A DNA stretch of 42,640 nucleotides from CAYMQB01 sp964392665 (GCA_964392665.1 CAYMQB010000019.1:1-42640); one strand, 5' to 3'; numbered from the stretch's first letter, positions 1 through 8,941 are shown. The notes: generated by a model not told the origin, from the letters alone. A program made the numbers and translations.

Positions 1-40
1 GGTATTGTTTTTTAAAAAATAACAACATTTCATGACCTTT

Positions 41-125
41 ATGCCCGCAATGACGACAGTGTACTGTGATTGCGAGTACCATTCGACAGGTTCAGGATAA
101 ACTCCTTCGAAGGAAAGCAATCTCC
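41..125. repeat. Degenerate palindromic intergenic element
   Basis: The non-coding stretch after the AddA-like gene holds nested inverted repeats. GCAAT at 47-51 pairs with ATTGC at 69-73, ACAGT/ACTGT lie between them, and GATTGC at 68-73 pairs with GCAATC at 117-122. The wording resembles the short dispersed palindromes that are common between genes in uncultured bacteria. Only one copy is present here, so its repeat status is inferred. It could also act as a 3' hairpin for the addBA transcript, but no T-tract follows on the minus strand. Confidence 0.35.
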
Positions 126-200
126 ATTGTGCTTTCCTCTCATTTTAGAAAGATTATCTTTTTGGATAACTTATAAATATTGTTGTCACATTTTGGTTAT

Positions 201-3200
201 TTATATTTCTATAATCTCGAGTATCGAAGTTAAGATGAGAAAAGCTTTCACATTTTTTTGTTTAAAGAGCTTTTGCGCTGCAAATTTATATTCTCCTATT
301 TGCTTCATATATTTTCTTTTGGTTTCTGTAATAAATTTTTCTTCTGGCATTCCATGTAATGCATCTGTTTTGAAATCATATATCCTGACTTTTTCTTCCT
401 TTAAGATGATTTTATCCATTACGCCTGATACGATTTGTGTTTCACCCTTTTCGGTTTTTTTCTCCAGTAAATAAGAAAATTCGTTCAAGCTATTTTCATC
501 CATAATTATTTCCATAATTTTTCTATTACCAAGAACAGTTGAAAACTCCTTTGCTATTTCACGGAGGATTTTTTCGTCACACAGGAACTGCGTATCCATC
601 TGAGCTGCAACATTTCTCACATATATAGAAATGTTATCTCTGGAATCTTGTTCTATCACGGCGTTGCCAAGTAATTCAAAAAGCTTATGTAAAATGGTAC
701 CTTTAATTTTCGCCTTCTCATTAACAATATTGTATAAAATATCAGTGTTTTCCAATTCACTTGGGTTAATCTCCTTTTTTGCAGATATATTTGTTTTCCT
801 TTTTGTAAAAGCGTATACTGCATTTTCCATATGTGGTGATACAATTCTCTCTTTAGCGGTTTCTATTTTCGCATCAATCATATCTTTTTTTGGAAGTTTC
901 GAATCGTAAACGATATTCATCCAGACATTATTGTCATTAGTTTTTTTCTTTGGGATAAAAAGGTATAACTCCTCTTTTGCTCTTGTAAGTGCCACATAAA
1001 ATAATCTTTTCAGTTCCTCGCTCTGCTTTGTCATTTCATATTCTTTGTATTTTTTTAATAAAGGAGTTTCAACTCCTTTATACTTTTTCAAGAATAGGAG
1101 TAATTGTCTATCTCTATCAACCCACACTCCTTGCCCTTTCCTTTTTATGGCTGCCGAATCGACCTCAGGTAATATAACAACTGGAAATTCAAGCCCTTTT
1201 GCTCTATGCACAGTCATTATATGAACTGCTCCTTTTTCTTCGCTTTCAAATGATTGAATGCCAATGTCGATATCTGCATTCTTTTCTCTTGCTTTTATAA
1301 TCCTATTTAGTCTATCGAGAAAGAAACAAAAATTTATTTTCTCACTGGATATGTTCTCGATAAGTGTCAGAAATTTCTTTATATTTACATCCTTCTGTCC
1401 ACCTTTTTTATCGACAAGAATTCCATATGCATTGCTGTCCATTATTGCTTTTTCGATAAGGTGAACAATCGATATCTTGTCTCTGTTGTTTAACCATTCT
1501 GATGTAAGACCGAGGAAATTCGTGTATTCATCGGTAAAATTTTCGCGCAACCTATCGTAAAGGGAATAACATTCCATTTGCCCTGTGTTTGCCGGGTTAT
1601 TAATAACGATTTTTATAAGATCGCTTAAATTGTGGTTGAAAATAGGGGAGAGAAATAGCATAGAGAAGTTTATATCATCATAAGGATTTTGAAGAAAATT
1701 GAGTATCTTTAGAATTTCCTTGATTTCCCTATTTTCGAAGAAGTATTTACCTCCGGAAGATATATAGGGTATGGATGTTTTTTCGAATACCCTTTCATAA
1801 TAATGGAAGGTCAACGAGTTCCTGAAAAGCAGTGCTACATCACCCCAGGATTTGTAGCGTTTCTTTAACGAAAAAATTAGTCCTGCGATACTATTCGCCA
1901 GTTGAGGTGTTTTTTCTTTCTTATTTCCTTCAATGGAGGATTCGATAAGTTTTACGACACCACCACCTATCTCATCATCGGGTTTCATCTCTTCATATTG
2001 CACCGAGGAAGGTTTTTCGATCAACCTTTTCATCTTATCTTTGAATAAAATGTTTACGGCTTCGACAATTTCCTTCTTACTTCTGAAATTTTTAACAAGG
2101 GAGAACGTTTTTGTAAATTGATCCTCCTTTTCCTTTATACTATTTATAATACTTACGTCGGCATTTCTAAATCCGTATATCGACTGCTTTTCATCACCCA
2201 CAAGGAAGATAGTAGGATAGATATTAAGCTCTTGTTTTGCTGTTTCACCTGAAAACCAATCTCTTGTTAATTCCTTGAATATCTGCCACTGTATAGGGTC
2301 GGTATCCTGGAATTCATCTATCAAGTAATGATTGATTCTGGCATCCATGTTGTAAAGAATGTTGAATCTTTCTCTGTGTTCTGTTAGTAGTCGATATGTT
2401 AAAGTTTTCAGATCCCCCATTCCAATGACGCCCATCTCTTGTTTCCTTGCTTTTAAACTTTCTATAATAGTGATTATCAAATCTATGAATCTAGAGGTTA
2501 GGTTTGTATGTTCTATGTCGGTATTGAATGCAAATGCAAGAACACATCTTTCATAGAGTATTGTAATTTCTTTTAGCTGTTCTCTAAGGATAGGGTCCTT
2601 TATTGCTGTAACAGCTCTCTTTCTGGGCTGTCTATTATTCTTTGTGTAGAAAAGATTTAAGAAGTCCAAAAATTTATCCTCATTTTTTATTAAGTCCTCG
2701 GTTGTGGCGTTTGCAGTGAATTCGAAAAAATCATTATATGGACCGTGTGGCATGTTATGCGATGTTCTTAATTCTTTAACCTTTTTTTTAAGTTTATCTA
2801 ACCTGTTCGGTAGATCGATTTCTTCTCCAACATATCTTTTTATAGATAAAGCCAGTTCCTCATGGTTCTTGAGAGATAAAATACGAATGGTTTCACCAAA
2901 CATCTCCCAGTTTTTTATGAGTTTCTTTATGCTGTTCAAGAAACAAAATTGTGTGCTTCTATCCGAGGAATATCTGAAATTGAAGAATTTCAAAAGTTTG
3001 ACAAACCACTTATCATGGTCAAGTTTTCTCTCCATTAGTTCATCAATAGTTGAGTCTATGAGTTCTTCCTCTTCAATTCCATCTATTACTTTGAAATTAG
3101 GATTGACGCCTGATTCCCCCGGGAAAATTCTTATAATACTTGATAGAAATGAATCGATGGTAGAAATACGCATTCCGAGTATCAATTTGTTGAGTGCATC

Positions 3201-3539
3201 ATCGTCTTTTAGAATTGTCAGGAGGTCACAGTTGATATTATTCTTAATAATCTCATTCCTCAAGAGATGGACAAACTCAACGATTCTTTCTTTCATTTCT
3301 GCAGCTGCTTTTCTTGTGAATGTTATGGCAACTATATTTCTTGGTTTTTCACCATCGACCAGTAGTTTCAAATACCTTGATGCAAGCACTCTTGTTTTTC
3401 CAGAACCTGCTGGGGCAGTGATAAGAAACCTGTATGCAGTTCTATCCCTTTGATTATCTCCAGTTACAGCATCGAACTGGGGTTCAGTGAGATCTAACTT
3501 TTTTTTCAGAAAATCCTCGAAAAATATTTGTAAGCTCAT
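201..3539 (-). CDS. addA: AddA-like UvrD-family helicase-nuclease
   Basis: Predicted ATP-dependent 3'-5' helicase and nuclease subunit of an AddAB-type enzyme, which resects double-strand breaks for RecA. The 1112-residue protein shows the SF1A order: Walker A APAGSGKT (about 42-49), DEFQDT Walker B (about 407), GDEKQSIYGFR, the NFRS motif, TVHRAKGLEFPVV and YVALTRAKEEL. The last 80 residues carry a PD-(D/E)XK nuclease with D about 1042, DFKTD about 1055-1059 and a QIGEY motif about 1080. The start is ATG, with a weak GGAAG far upstream. It lies 64 bp downstream of the addB-like gene on the same strand, as expected for an addBA operon. The family is certain; AddA rather than another UvrD-nuclease fusion rests mainly on the partner gene. 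Confidence 0.88.
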   Translation of the reverse strand: MSLQIFFEDFLKKKLDLTEPQFDAVTGDNQRDRTAYRFLITAPAGSGKTRVLASRYLKLLVDGEKPRNIVAITFTRKAAAEMKERIVEFVHLLRNEIIKNNINCDLLTILKDDDALNKLILGMRISTIDSFLSSIIRIFPGESGVNPNFKVIDGIEEEELIDSTIDELMERKLDHDKWFVKLLKFFNFRYSSDRSTQFCFLNSIKKLIKNWEMFGETIRILSLKNHEELALSIKRYVGEEIDLPNRLDKLKKKVKELRTSHNMPHGPYNDFFEFTANATTEDLIKNEDKFLDFLNLFYTKNNRQPRKRAVTAIKDPILREQLKEITILYERCVLAFAFNTDIEHTNLTSRFIDLIITIIESLKARKQEMGVIGMGDLKTLTYRLLTEHRERFNILYNMDARINHYLIDEFQDTDPIQWQIFKELTRDWFSGETAKQELNIYPTIFLVGDEKQSIYGFRNADVSIINSIKEKEDQFTKTFSLVKNFRSKKEIVEAVNILFKDKMKRLIEKPSSVQYEEMKPDDEIGGGVVKLIESSIEGNKKEKTPQLANSIAGLIFSLKKRYKSWGDVALLFRNSLTFHYYERVFEKTSIPYISSGGKYFFENREIKEILKILNFLQNPYDDINFSMLFLSPIFNHNLSDLIKIVINNPANTGQMECYSLYDRLRENFTDEYTNFLGLTSEWLNNRDKISIVHLIEKAIMDSNAYGILVDKKGGQKDVNIKKFLTLIENISSEKINFCFFLDRLNRIIKAREKNADIDIGIQSFESEEKGAVHIMTVHRAKGLEFPVVILPEVDSAAIKRKGQGVWVDRDRQLLLFLKKYKGVETPLLKKYKEYEMTKQSEELKRLFYVALTRAKEELYLFIPKKKTNDNNVWMNIVYDSKLPKKDMIDAKIETAKERIVSPHMENAVYAFTKRKTNISAKKEINPSELENTDILYNIVNEKAKIKGTILHKLFELLGNAVIEQDSRDNISIYVRNVAAQMDTQFLCDEKILREIAKEFSTVLGNRKIMEIIMDENSLNEFSYLLEKKTEKGETQIVSGVMDKIILKEEKVRIYDFKTDALHGMPEEKFITETKRKYMKQIGEYKFAAQKLFKQKNVKAFLILTSILEIIEI

Positions 3540-3603
3540 CTTGTTTATCTGGTTTCTTTAGTTCTTCCGGTTCATTTGGTCTGCTTAGTTACTATATTTT
3601 CCT

Positions 3604-6474
3604 CTAACCAGTTTCCGGACATAACTCATTGAATGGACAACGAGTGATACAAAAAGACCCGGATTTTGGTTCGAACTCCAACTTTCTGATTTTCTTCCAT
3701 ACACTGAAGACATTAGAAATGAAAACCTCATTGGATGTTGATTGTCTTTCCTCCAAAACAGCACCATCCTTGCTGTTTAATACATAGTATGCTGTCTTGG
3801 AGACCTTTCCAATGCATTTCTCGACAGCGAAGCTATAGATAGGAAATTGAAAGCTTCCACCTTCTTCTATTTTCTTTTCACTCGGAAGATAGTCTTTGTT
3901 GCCAGTTTTATAATCGAATATTACCAGTCCACTTCTATTCCTGTCAATTCTGTCTATTCTTCCGACAAATCCCAGGCGTTCACCATTTTTTTCAATGCTT
4001 ACATCCTTACCTGTAAATTCCCATTCTACGTCCTCAACGATGTGTCCCAGATTGGTTTTGACTTCATTCTTGAGAAATTTCTTGAGCAATGGATCAAGTT
4101 CATTTGAAACAAATTCCAATCTTAGCAGAATTCTATCCCTTGTTTTAGGAACCATTTCATCGATAGCATTCAAAGCAATACTCTTGAGTTCTTTCCAATC
4201 ATTGACAATATTTTTCCCAATCGTTTTTGCAAGTTTTCTACTGTAGAACTCCGCAAGAATCCTATGAATAACCTTACCCCGTAGCAAATTATCCATATCC
4301 TTTTCGGGTTCTTCCACTTCACCTATCCTTAAGACATAATTTAAGAAGAAATTGTATGGACATGTTCCATATGTTTCGAGGGCAAATGGTGATATACCTT
4401 TTGACAGTTGATTGATTCTATCTTTTGCATAGTCCGAAAATTGCTTTTCTGTTTCTAAAATTTTCTTAACATTTTTCAATCTGCCCACATCTGTAATTCT
4501 TTTTATACCCTCCCTTATCAATAATGCTCTTTTTCTCATATCTTGATTAAGGGATGAGTGGTTGACATCTTTTACTCTATGAATGATTTCGGATATGCGC
4601 ATCTGCCATTCTGACAGGGTATCAATGTTGTCCTCCACGGCAATTTCTTCTTTTCTCGCTATATTCCGGAGGAAAGGACTCTTAAGGAAGATATTTCCTT
4701 TTTCATCCTTTCTGAAGTAGGAGAGGAAAACCTGTTTCGCGCTTTTTTTTGTACTTTCGAAATTGAACTTCGAAAGTGCATAGAGCATATCGTAAGTTGG
4801 AAAGTTCATCTCTTCTAATAGTTTTTCTGAGAATAGAGGGTTGTGTTTAGGCTTTCTGGGGAGTTTATCTTCGGTTAAGCCAATCAGGAAAATCCGAGAG
4901 AAATTCATTCCTCCTGTTTCTTCTATATTCAGCTCCTCTACTTGTTCATTTAACGTTTTACCGGTATTCAGTTTTACAGAGTTTGTACCGAAGAGAAAAA
5001 GGTTCTGAAAATCCTTTATTCTAAATGAAGATATAGTTTTAACAATGGGTTCTCTTTTGAAAGATGTAATGAATTTAATAAAATTATTGTAAGGTTTTAT
5101 GTCATCTTCATTTTCAACGTTTATTATTAACTGTAAAAGCGAAAGATATGTATTGATGAAAGAAAGACCAGTTTTTGACTCAAGAAGTCTAAGTTGCCCA
5201 ACAAAATTGGAAACCGTTCTCATCTCGGTACCTTTATCTTTCAATCTTTTCCAATCATCTCCTGAGACAATCATATGTTCCCTTGTTTTTATGTCGGTTA
5301 GCCTCTTTTCCTTTTCTTGCAGAAGCTTTACATAAGGCGAAAGTAGAAAATTTACAACCGACTTTCTCGTTAAATGCCGATTTATAATTTCGAATATTGC
5401 AAGACAGGTTTTTATGATAGGAAACTCAGAGAGCAGTTTTTGAGAAAGTGATGGCAGTTGTATATAGTACTGTGGAAAGATTCTCTCGAATGTTTTTTCA
5501 TATTCATCAACTGCGGGAGAGATAATAACAATCTTCTTGTCCAATCCTTCTCTGTTTACTATTTTGGCAATGCCTTCTACCTCATGTTCTTTTTTCTCGT
5601 AGGTATGGAATTTTATCTCAGGAGCAAATTCCTTGTTCGTGCTCTCGACTTCTATAACCTTTTTTTCCATTTCGATGATGCCTGTTGTTGTGAATTGAGT
5701 GCAGGGAAATGGGAAGTCAAAATCAAGCAGTGAAACAGAATGTGCTTGCCTGTATATTTTTTTGAAAAGGTGTTGCTCTATTATTCTCAATATGGACAGG
5801 TGTTCAATATAGAAATCGTATTTTTTGAGGATATTTGGTTTAAGGTGGTCAATAACCCACCACCTTCTGTCACTTTCGTCAACCAGGTCATTATGTTTGA
5901 GAAAACTCTGATATTCATTGAAAACATTCTTAAGCGCTGAAAGCAATCGCTCATTGAATCTATTTTCTTTGTTAGTCAGGTCAAAAAGAGGAGCATCTTT
6001 TCTGTATTTTATCTCTCCTTCTCTATATTTAAGATGAAGATTGTATTCTTTGATTTTCTTGAGCCATTCCAGGAAAAAATCAGAGGTCTCTGGTGATAGA
6101 GAGAAATCTCGCGAAGGAAACAAGTTTTTTTTTCTATCAAGGAGAATGTGTCTTATTATAATATTGGCATATGCATCGGTTATCTTGTGTTTTGGTGCTT
6201 TCATTCCCAGGGGAATTATGTCGTATAGTAAGTCGAAAAGATGCCATATTGTAACGAACTTCGGACTGAGCAGTATATTATTGCTGGTTCTCAGATGTTC
6301 TTTTAGTCTTCTTATCTTGCTTTGAGAAGTTGCAACATAAATGATTTTTCTTGCCTTTTTTATGTTATTTAAGGGAGAATTGTTGGCAAATTGCTGCTCC
6401 AATAGTTTGTGTAAAAGATATAATTCTTTGCGGGTATCTCCTATTTGTAGTCTGTAAAGCCTTGTTTTCTTCAC
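3604..6474 (-). CDS. addB: AddB-like nuclease subunit with Fe-S cysteines
   Basis: Partner subunit of the AddAB-type helicase-nuclease. The C-terminal third holds a RecB-type nuclease: GRIDRID, DYKTG and QFPIYSFAVEK in order. Four cysteines are placed as in the AddB iron-sulfur staple: one in TCPYNFF before the nuclease and three at the end (C942, C946, C952; spacing C-x3-C-x5-C). At 956 residues it is shorter than Bacillus AddB (about 1160). I see no intact Walker A in the N-terminal region, where IYVATSQSKIRRL stands at the usual place, so it is probably a non-motor scaffold with an active nuclease. The start is GTG (6472-6474), only 7 nt after a possible -10 element. Confidence 0.85.
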   Translation of the reverse strand: MKKTRLYRLQIGDTRKELYLLHKLLEQQFANNSPLNNIKKARKIIYVATSQSKIRRLKEHLRTSNNILLSPKFVTIWHLFDLLYDIIPLGMKAPKHKITDAYANIIIRHILLDRKKNLFPSRDFSLSPETSDFFLEWLKKIKEYNLHLKYREGEIKYRKDAPLFDLTNKENRFNERLLSALKNVFNEYQSFLKHNDLVDESDRRWWVIDHLKPNILKKYDFYIEHLSILRIIEQHLFKKIYRQAHSVSLLDFDFPFPCTQFTTTGIIEMEKKVIEVESTNKEFAPEIKFHTYEKKEHEVEGIAKIVNREGLDKKIVIISPAVDEYEKTFERIFPQYYIQLPSLSQKLLSEFPIIKTCLAIFEIINRHLTRKSVVNFLLSPYVKLLQEKEKRLTDIKTREHMIVSGDDWKRLKDKGTEMRTVSNFVGQLRLLESKTGLSFINTYLSLLQLIINVENEDDIKPYNNFIKFITSFKREPIVKTISSFRIKDFQNLFLFGTNSVKLNTGKTLNEQVEELNIEETGGMNFSRIFLIGLTEDKLPRKPKHNPLFSEKLLEEMNFPTYDMLYALSKFNFESTKKSAKQVFLSYFRKDEKGNIFLKSPFLRNIARKEEIAVEDNIDTLSEWQMRISEIIHRVKDVNHSSLNQDMRKRALLIREGIKRITDVGRLKNVKKILETEKQFSDYAKDRINQLSKGISPFALETYGTCPYNFFLNYVLRIGEVEEPEKDMDNLLRGKVIHRILAEFYSRKLAKTIGKNIVNDWKELKSIALNAIDEMVPKTRDRILLRLEFVSNELDPLLKKFLKNEVKTNLGHIVEDVEWEFTGKDVSIEKNGERLGFVGRIDRIDRNRSGLVIFDYKTGNKDYLPSEKKIEEGGSFQFPIYSFAVEKCIGKVSKTAYYVLNSKDGAVLEERQSTSNEVFISNVFSVWKKIRKLEFEPKSGSFCITRCPFNELCPETG

Positions 6475-6481
6475 ACCTAGA

Positions 6482-6510
6482 AAAGTATCATAAATTTAGA
6501 AAAATGTAAA
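6482..6510 (-). promoter_or_regulatory. Possible sigma-70 promoter for addBA
   Basis: On the minus strand TTTACA (6510-6505) is followed after 17 bp by TACTTT (6487-6482), preceded by TGA as in an extended -10. The GTG start of the AddB-like gene comes 7 nt later, which would make the message leaderless or nearly so. The -10 is weak (3 of 6 bases). Confidence 0.35.
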
Positions 6511-6622
6511 GGAAGAAATGGAACAATATCCTCAAGTCTCCAAATATACTTAATTTCGTCTATGGGCATTGAAACAATTCTTAAGACAAAATTTATAATA
6601 TCAATAAAAGTGAAAAAAATAC

Positions 6623-6651
6623 TTGACAAATGGAAGATATTACTTTATATT
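6623..6651 (+). promoter_or_regulatory. Sigma-70 promoter of the DUF2089/YvlB-like operon
   Basis: TTGACA at 6623-6628, a 17-bp spacer and TATATT at 6646-6651. This is a near-consensus housekeeping promoter 41 bp before the first gene. It drives the four-gene plus-strand unit and is divergent from addBA. Confidence 0.85.
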
Positions 6652-6692
6652 ATTAATATGAATATTGATATTATTAAGAAAGGAGGTAAAAT

Positions 6693-7043
6693 GTGATTAC
6701 GAGATGTCCATTTTGTGGTGGTACATTGGAGATAAGAGAGTTAGCTTGTAACGGGTGTGGTGTTAAAATACAGGGAAAGTTTGCTTATACAGCTTTCTCT
6801 CAGCTTTCAAGCGAGCAGATGGAGTTCGTAAAAATTTTCCTTAAGTCGAGAGGAAACATTAAGGAAGTTGAAAAGGAACTTGGAATATCCTATCCTACTG
6901 TTCGGGCGAGACTTAATGTGGTTCTGGAAAGACTTGGAATTGAATCAGATAGAATGTCTGCTAAGAGAGAGGATGTTCTTGAGGCACTCTCAAATGGTGA
7001 TATAAGCGCAGAGGAGGCAGTAGAGCGGTTGAGGAAAGTTTGA
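6693..7043 (+). CDS. DUF2089-family zinc-ribbon/HTH protein
   Basis: Small probable transcription regulator of 116 residues. The N-terminus is a zinc ribbon with two CxxC knuckles (CPFC at 5-8, CNGC at 19-22). The middle part (about 37-80) is a helix-turn-helix of the sigma-region-4/LuxR shape, with GNIKEVEKELGISYPTVRARL as its core. The C-terminal 25 residues carry a short helical hairpin (VLEALSNGDISAEEAVERLRKV) that also occurs in the next three proteins. The start is GTG at 6693, placed 5 nt after AGGAGGT; an overlapping ATG at 6691 runs straight into TGA. Heading an operon with YvlB-like proteins is typical of this family. Its DNA target is unknown. Confidence 0.85.
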   Translation: MITRCPFCGGTLEIRELACNGCGVKIQGKFAYTAFSQLSSEQMEFVKIFLKSRGNIKEVEKELGISYPTVRARLNVVLERLGIESDRMSAKREDVLEALSNGDISAEEAVERLRKV

Positions 7044-7151
7044 GACCGGGGCTTAAGACATAAAACCACAGACTATGAAAGGGGAAATTCGAAGATGGAA
7101 ATTAGGAAGATAACCAAACATACTAAATAAACCAAAAAAGGAGGGAACAAG

Positions 7152-7901
7152 ATGAATGAAAAAACAAAAATACTGGAAATGCTGGAGCAAGGAAAGATAA
7201 ATGCAGAAGAAGCAGCAAAGTTGCTTGCTGCAGTTGCTGAAGGAAAAAAGAAAGATGTTTCATCGAAGATTGTCGAGAGCGTTATGGATGGTGTTTCATC
7301 TGTTGTTGAGGCTATCCCTGACAGTGTTAGCAGCGCATTTTCTTTTAGCAGTGGTGGAGAAAAGGGAGTAAAAGCAGAGAAAGGAGATGATGTTCTGATA
7401 AAATGTGTTGGCTCTTCAATCACTTTGTCAAAACATGGTGACAATGAATTGAAGGTAAATTCAGAAAGCGGGATAATTAGAACGAAAAGAGACGATTCTT
7501 CGGTCATATCAAAACTTGTAGGGGCACAGGCAGATATCAGCTACCCATCTGGTTTCCCCGTTTTCGTAAAGGATGTTGGGGGAAGTGTTAAGGGGGTTTG
7601 TCCTCAAGAATTTTCGCTTAAGCAAGTAGGAGGCTCTGCAAAACTTTCTTTGGATGTTATAAAGGATGTTCAAATTGTGGCAAAAGGTGGTTCGATTACG
7701 CTTCTGCTCGGCGAGTGTGATTTTTCCTTTGATATTAGTGCACCGGACGGGACTATAGATTTCGACATTCCAGCAAAATTCGAGATTAAGAAGGAAGAAA
7801 GGGTGAAAGGCAAAGTAAAAAAAGGTAAGGGAAAGCTTGTTGTGAAGGTTACATCAGGTGATGTTTCTGTTATCCCAAAGAAAGAAGGGGAAAACAAATA
7901 A
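7152..7901 (+). CDS. YvlB/DUF4097-like putative adhesin-fold protein
   Basis: This 249-residue protein opens with an SHOCT-like helical hairpin (KILEMLEQGKINAEEAAKLLAAV, residues 5-27). A low-complexity Ser/Val/Gly linker follows, then a repetitive beta-strand region from about 75 (VLIKCVGSSITL, GGSAKLSLDVIKDV, GGSITLLLGECDFSF, DGTIDFDIPAKFEI), the pattern of the DUF4097/YvlB beta-solenoid. It has no signal peptide. In Firmicutes, relatives (YvlB, LiaX) take part in envelope-stress or antimicrobial-peptide sensing; that role is only inferred here. AGGAGGG 6 nt before the ATG fixes the start. The 108-bp gap after the previous gene contains no promoter I can recognise. Confidence 0.75.
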   Translation: MNEKTKILEMLEQGKINAEEAAKLLAAVAEGKKKDVSSKIVESVMDGVSSVVEAIPDSVSSAFSFSSGGEKGVKAEKGDDVLIKCVGSSITLSKHGDNELKVNSESGIIRTKRDDSSVISKLVGAQADISYPSGFPVFVKDVGGSVKGVCPQEFSLKQVGGSAKLSLDVIKDVQIVAKGGSITLLLGECDFSFDISAPDGTIDFDIPAKFEIKKEERVKGKVKKGKGKLVVKVTSGDVSVIPKKEGENK

Positions 7902-7936
7902 GCGAGAGTTAATCTAACTTCAAGAAAGGAGAAAGA

Positions 7937-8197
7937 ATGACTTATAGAATATGGGGTCCGGTAATATTGATTGTTCTTGGAATATTGTTCTGGTTAGGGA
8001 AGTTCGGAATTGTCGATTTTTATTGGAGCAGAGATTGGCCCGTCGTATTGATTGCAATTGGGGTTTTCTCTCTTATAAACTACTTCGCAAAACGTTTACG
8101 TAGAAATACTTCCAATAAGAGCAGAAAGATTCTTAAAGACCTTGAAAATGGAAATATAGACGCACAAGAAGCAGTAAAGAGACTCAAAAAAGTTTGA
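7937..8197 (+). CDS. Small membrane protein, LiaF/DUF5668-like, with SHOCT-like tail
   Basis: This 86-residue protein has two hydrophobic helices near the N-terminus (about 7-22 and 31-50) separated by a Trp-rich turn (FYWSRDWPVVLIAIG). This is the signature of the LiaI/LiaF transmembrane domain (DUF5668). A basic cytoplasmic segment follows and then the shared motif ILKDLENGNIDAQEAVKRLKKV at the very C-terminus. The ATG has AGGAG upstream. It sits 35 bp after the YvlB-like gene, so they are co-transcribed. It is likely the membrane anchor or sensor of the unit. Confidence 0.72.
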   Translation: MTYRIWGPVILIVLGILFWLGKFGIVDFYWSRDWPVVLIAIGVFSLINYFAKRLRRNTSNKSRKILKDLENGNIDAQEAVKRLKKV

Positions 8198-8260
8198 ATA
8201 CTACTTCACTCGTAATGCAAGCCAGATAGAAGAAAGATCAAACAAACCAGAGGAGAAGAT

Positions 8261-8656
8261 ATGGAGGAAAGGTTAAGGATATTGAAGATGCTTGAGCAGG
8301 GGAAAATAACAAGCGAGGAAGCTAATAAATTACTTGAAATTATCGATGGTAAGCCTGATTACTCAAGAGGTAAAACAAAATGGTTAAAGATAAAAGTGAT
8401 CGAGAGTGGTTCGCAGAAGGTTAATGTGAGAATACCTTTTTCTTTGATAAAAATTGCAGCAAAAGTTGGTGGAAAGTTGAATATCAACCTACCTGACAAG
8501 GTCAAAGAAAAGCTGTCTGAAAAGGGAATAGAACTTGATAATCTTGGCAATGGCGAGAATGTTAATGACTTTCTAAAAGAATTAGAAAAGGAAGCACCAT
8601 TCGAACTTGTTAATGTTGATGATGGAGATGAAAAGGTTATTGTTATAATAGAATAG
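8261..8656 (+). CDS. SHOCT-like domain protein, YvlB-type short form
   Basis: This 131-residue protein begins with the same hairpin (RILKMLEQGKITSEEANKLLEII, residues 5-27). An alpha/beta domain follows (WLKIKVIESGSQKVNVRIPFSLIKIAAKVGG) and an acidic C-terminus (NVDDGDEKVIVIIE). This architecture is annotated as a hypothetical SHOCT/YvlB-like protein in many genomes and usually sits beside DUF4097 proteins. GAGGAG precedes the ATG. It is the last gene of the four-gene unit; no hairpin terminator is visible behind it, only T-rich sequence. Confidence 0.65.
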   Translation: MEERLRILKMLEQGKITSEEANKLLEIIDGKPDYSRGKTKWLKIKVIESGSQKVNVRIPFSLIKIAAKVGGKLNINLPDKVKEKLSEKGIELDNLGNGENVNDFLKELEKEAPFELVNVDDGDEKVIVIIE

Positions 8657-8681
8657 CTTGTTTTTGTCATATTTTTTTCTC

Positions 8682-8710
8682 TTGACATTTTGGGCAATTT
8701 ATGTTAACTA
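8682..8710 (+). promoter_or_regulatory. Possible sigma-70 promoter of the rpsU cluster
   Basis: A perfect TTGACA (8682-8687) stands 17 bp before TAACTA (8705-8710), which is a poor -10 but has TGT just upstream as in extended -10 promoters. It lies 46 bp before rpsU. The -35 is convincing; the -10 is uncertain. Confidence 0.45.
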
Positions 8711-8755
8711 TTGATGATTTAGCAAAGATAGTAAAGAAGGGAGTGAAAAAATTAG

Positions 8756-8941
8756 ATGCCTGGAGTGAAAATTAGAGATGGAGAGAGTTTCGAGGGTGCT
8801 TTGAGAAGATTCAAGCGCATTTGCGAGCAGGAGGGAATACTCAGTGAAATAAAGAAGCATCAGCATTTCGAGAAACCAAGCGAGAAGAAAAAAAGAAAAT
8901 TGCTTGCCAGCAAAAGAAAATTCAGAAGATTTGGATATTAA
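8756..8941 (+). CDS. rpsU: Small ribosomal subunit protein bS21
   Basis: At 61 residues, basic, it has the typical bS21 sequence: FEGALRRFKRICEQEGILSEIKKHQHFEKPSEKKKRK. The N-terminal VKIRDGESFEGALRRFKR block is the family hallmark. It binds the 30S platform and assists initiation. GGGAG lies about 12 nt before the ATG, longer than ideal. It heads the cluster rpsU-mutS2-dnaG-rpoD, a variant of the classical macromolecular synthesis operon. A small perfect hairpin (AGGTT-CTTA-AACCT, 8945-8958) fills the gap before mutS2. Confidence 0.93.
   Translation: MPGVKIRDGESFEGALRRFKRICEQEGILSEIKKHQHFEKPSEKKKRKLLASKRKFRRFGY

Noticed and set aside
70..474. Open frame on the plus strand at 70-474 and similar long frames opposite real genes
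   Set aside because: They are antisense shadows of genes with full domain content, lack Shine-Dalgarno sequences and have no recognisable domains.
3660..3680. tRNA T-loop-like GGTTCGAACTCC
   Set aside because: It is inside the addB-like coding sequence and no acceptor or anticodon arms can be built around it.
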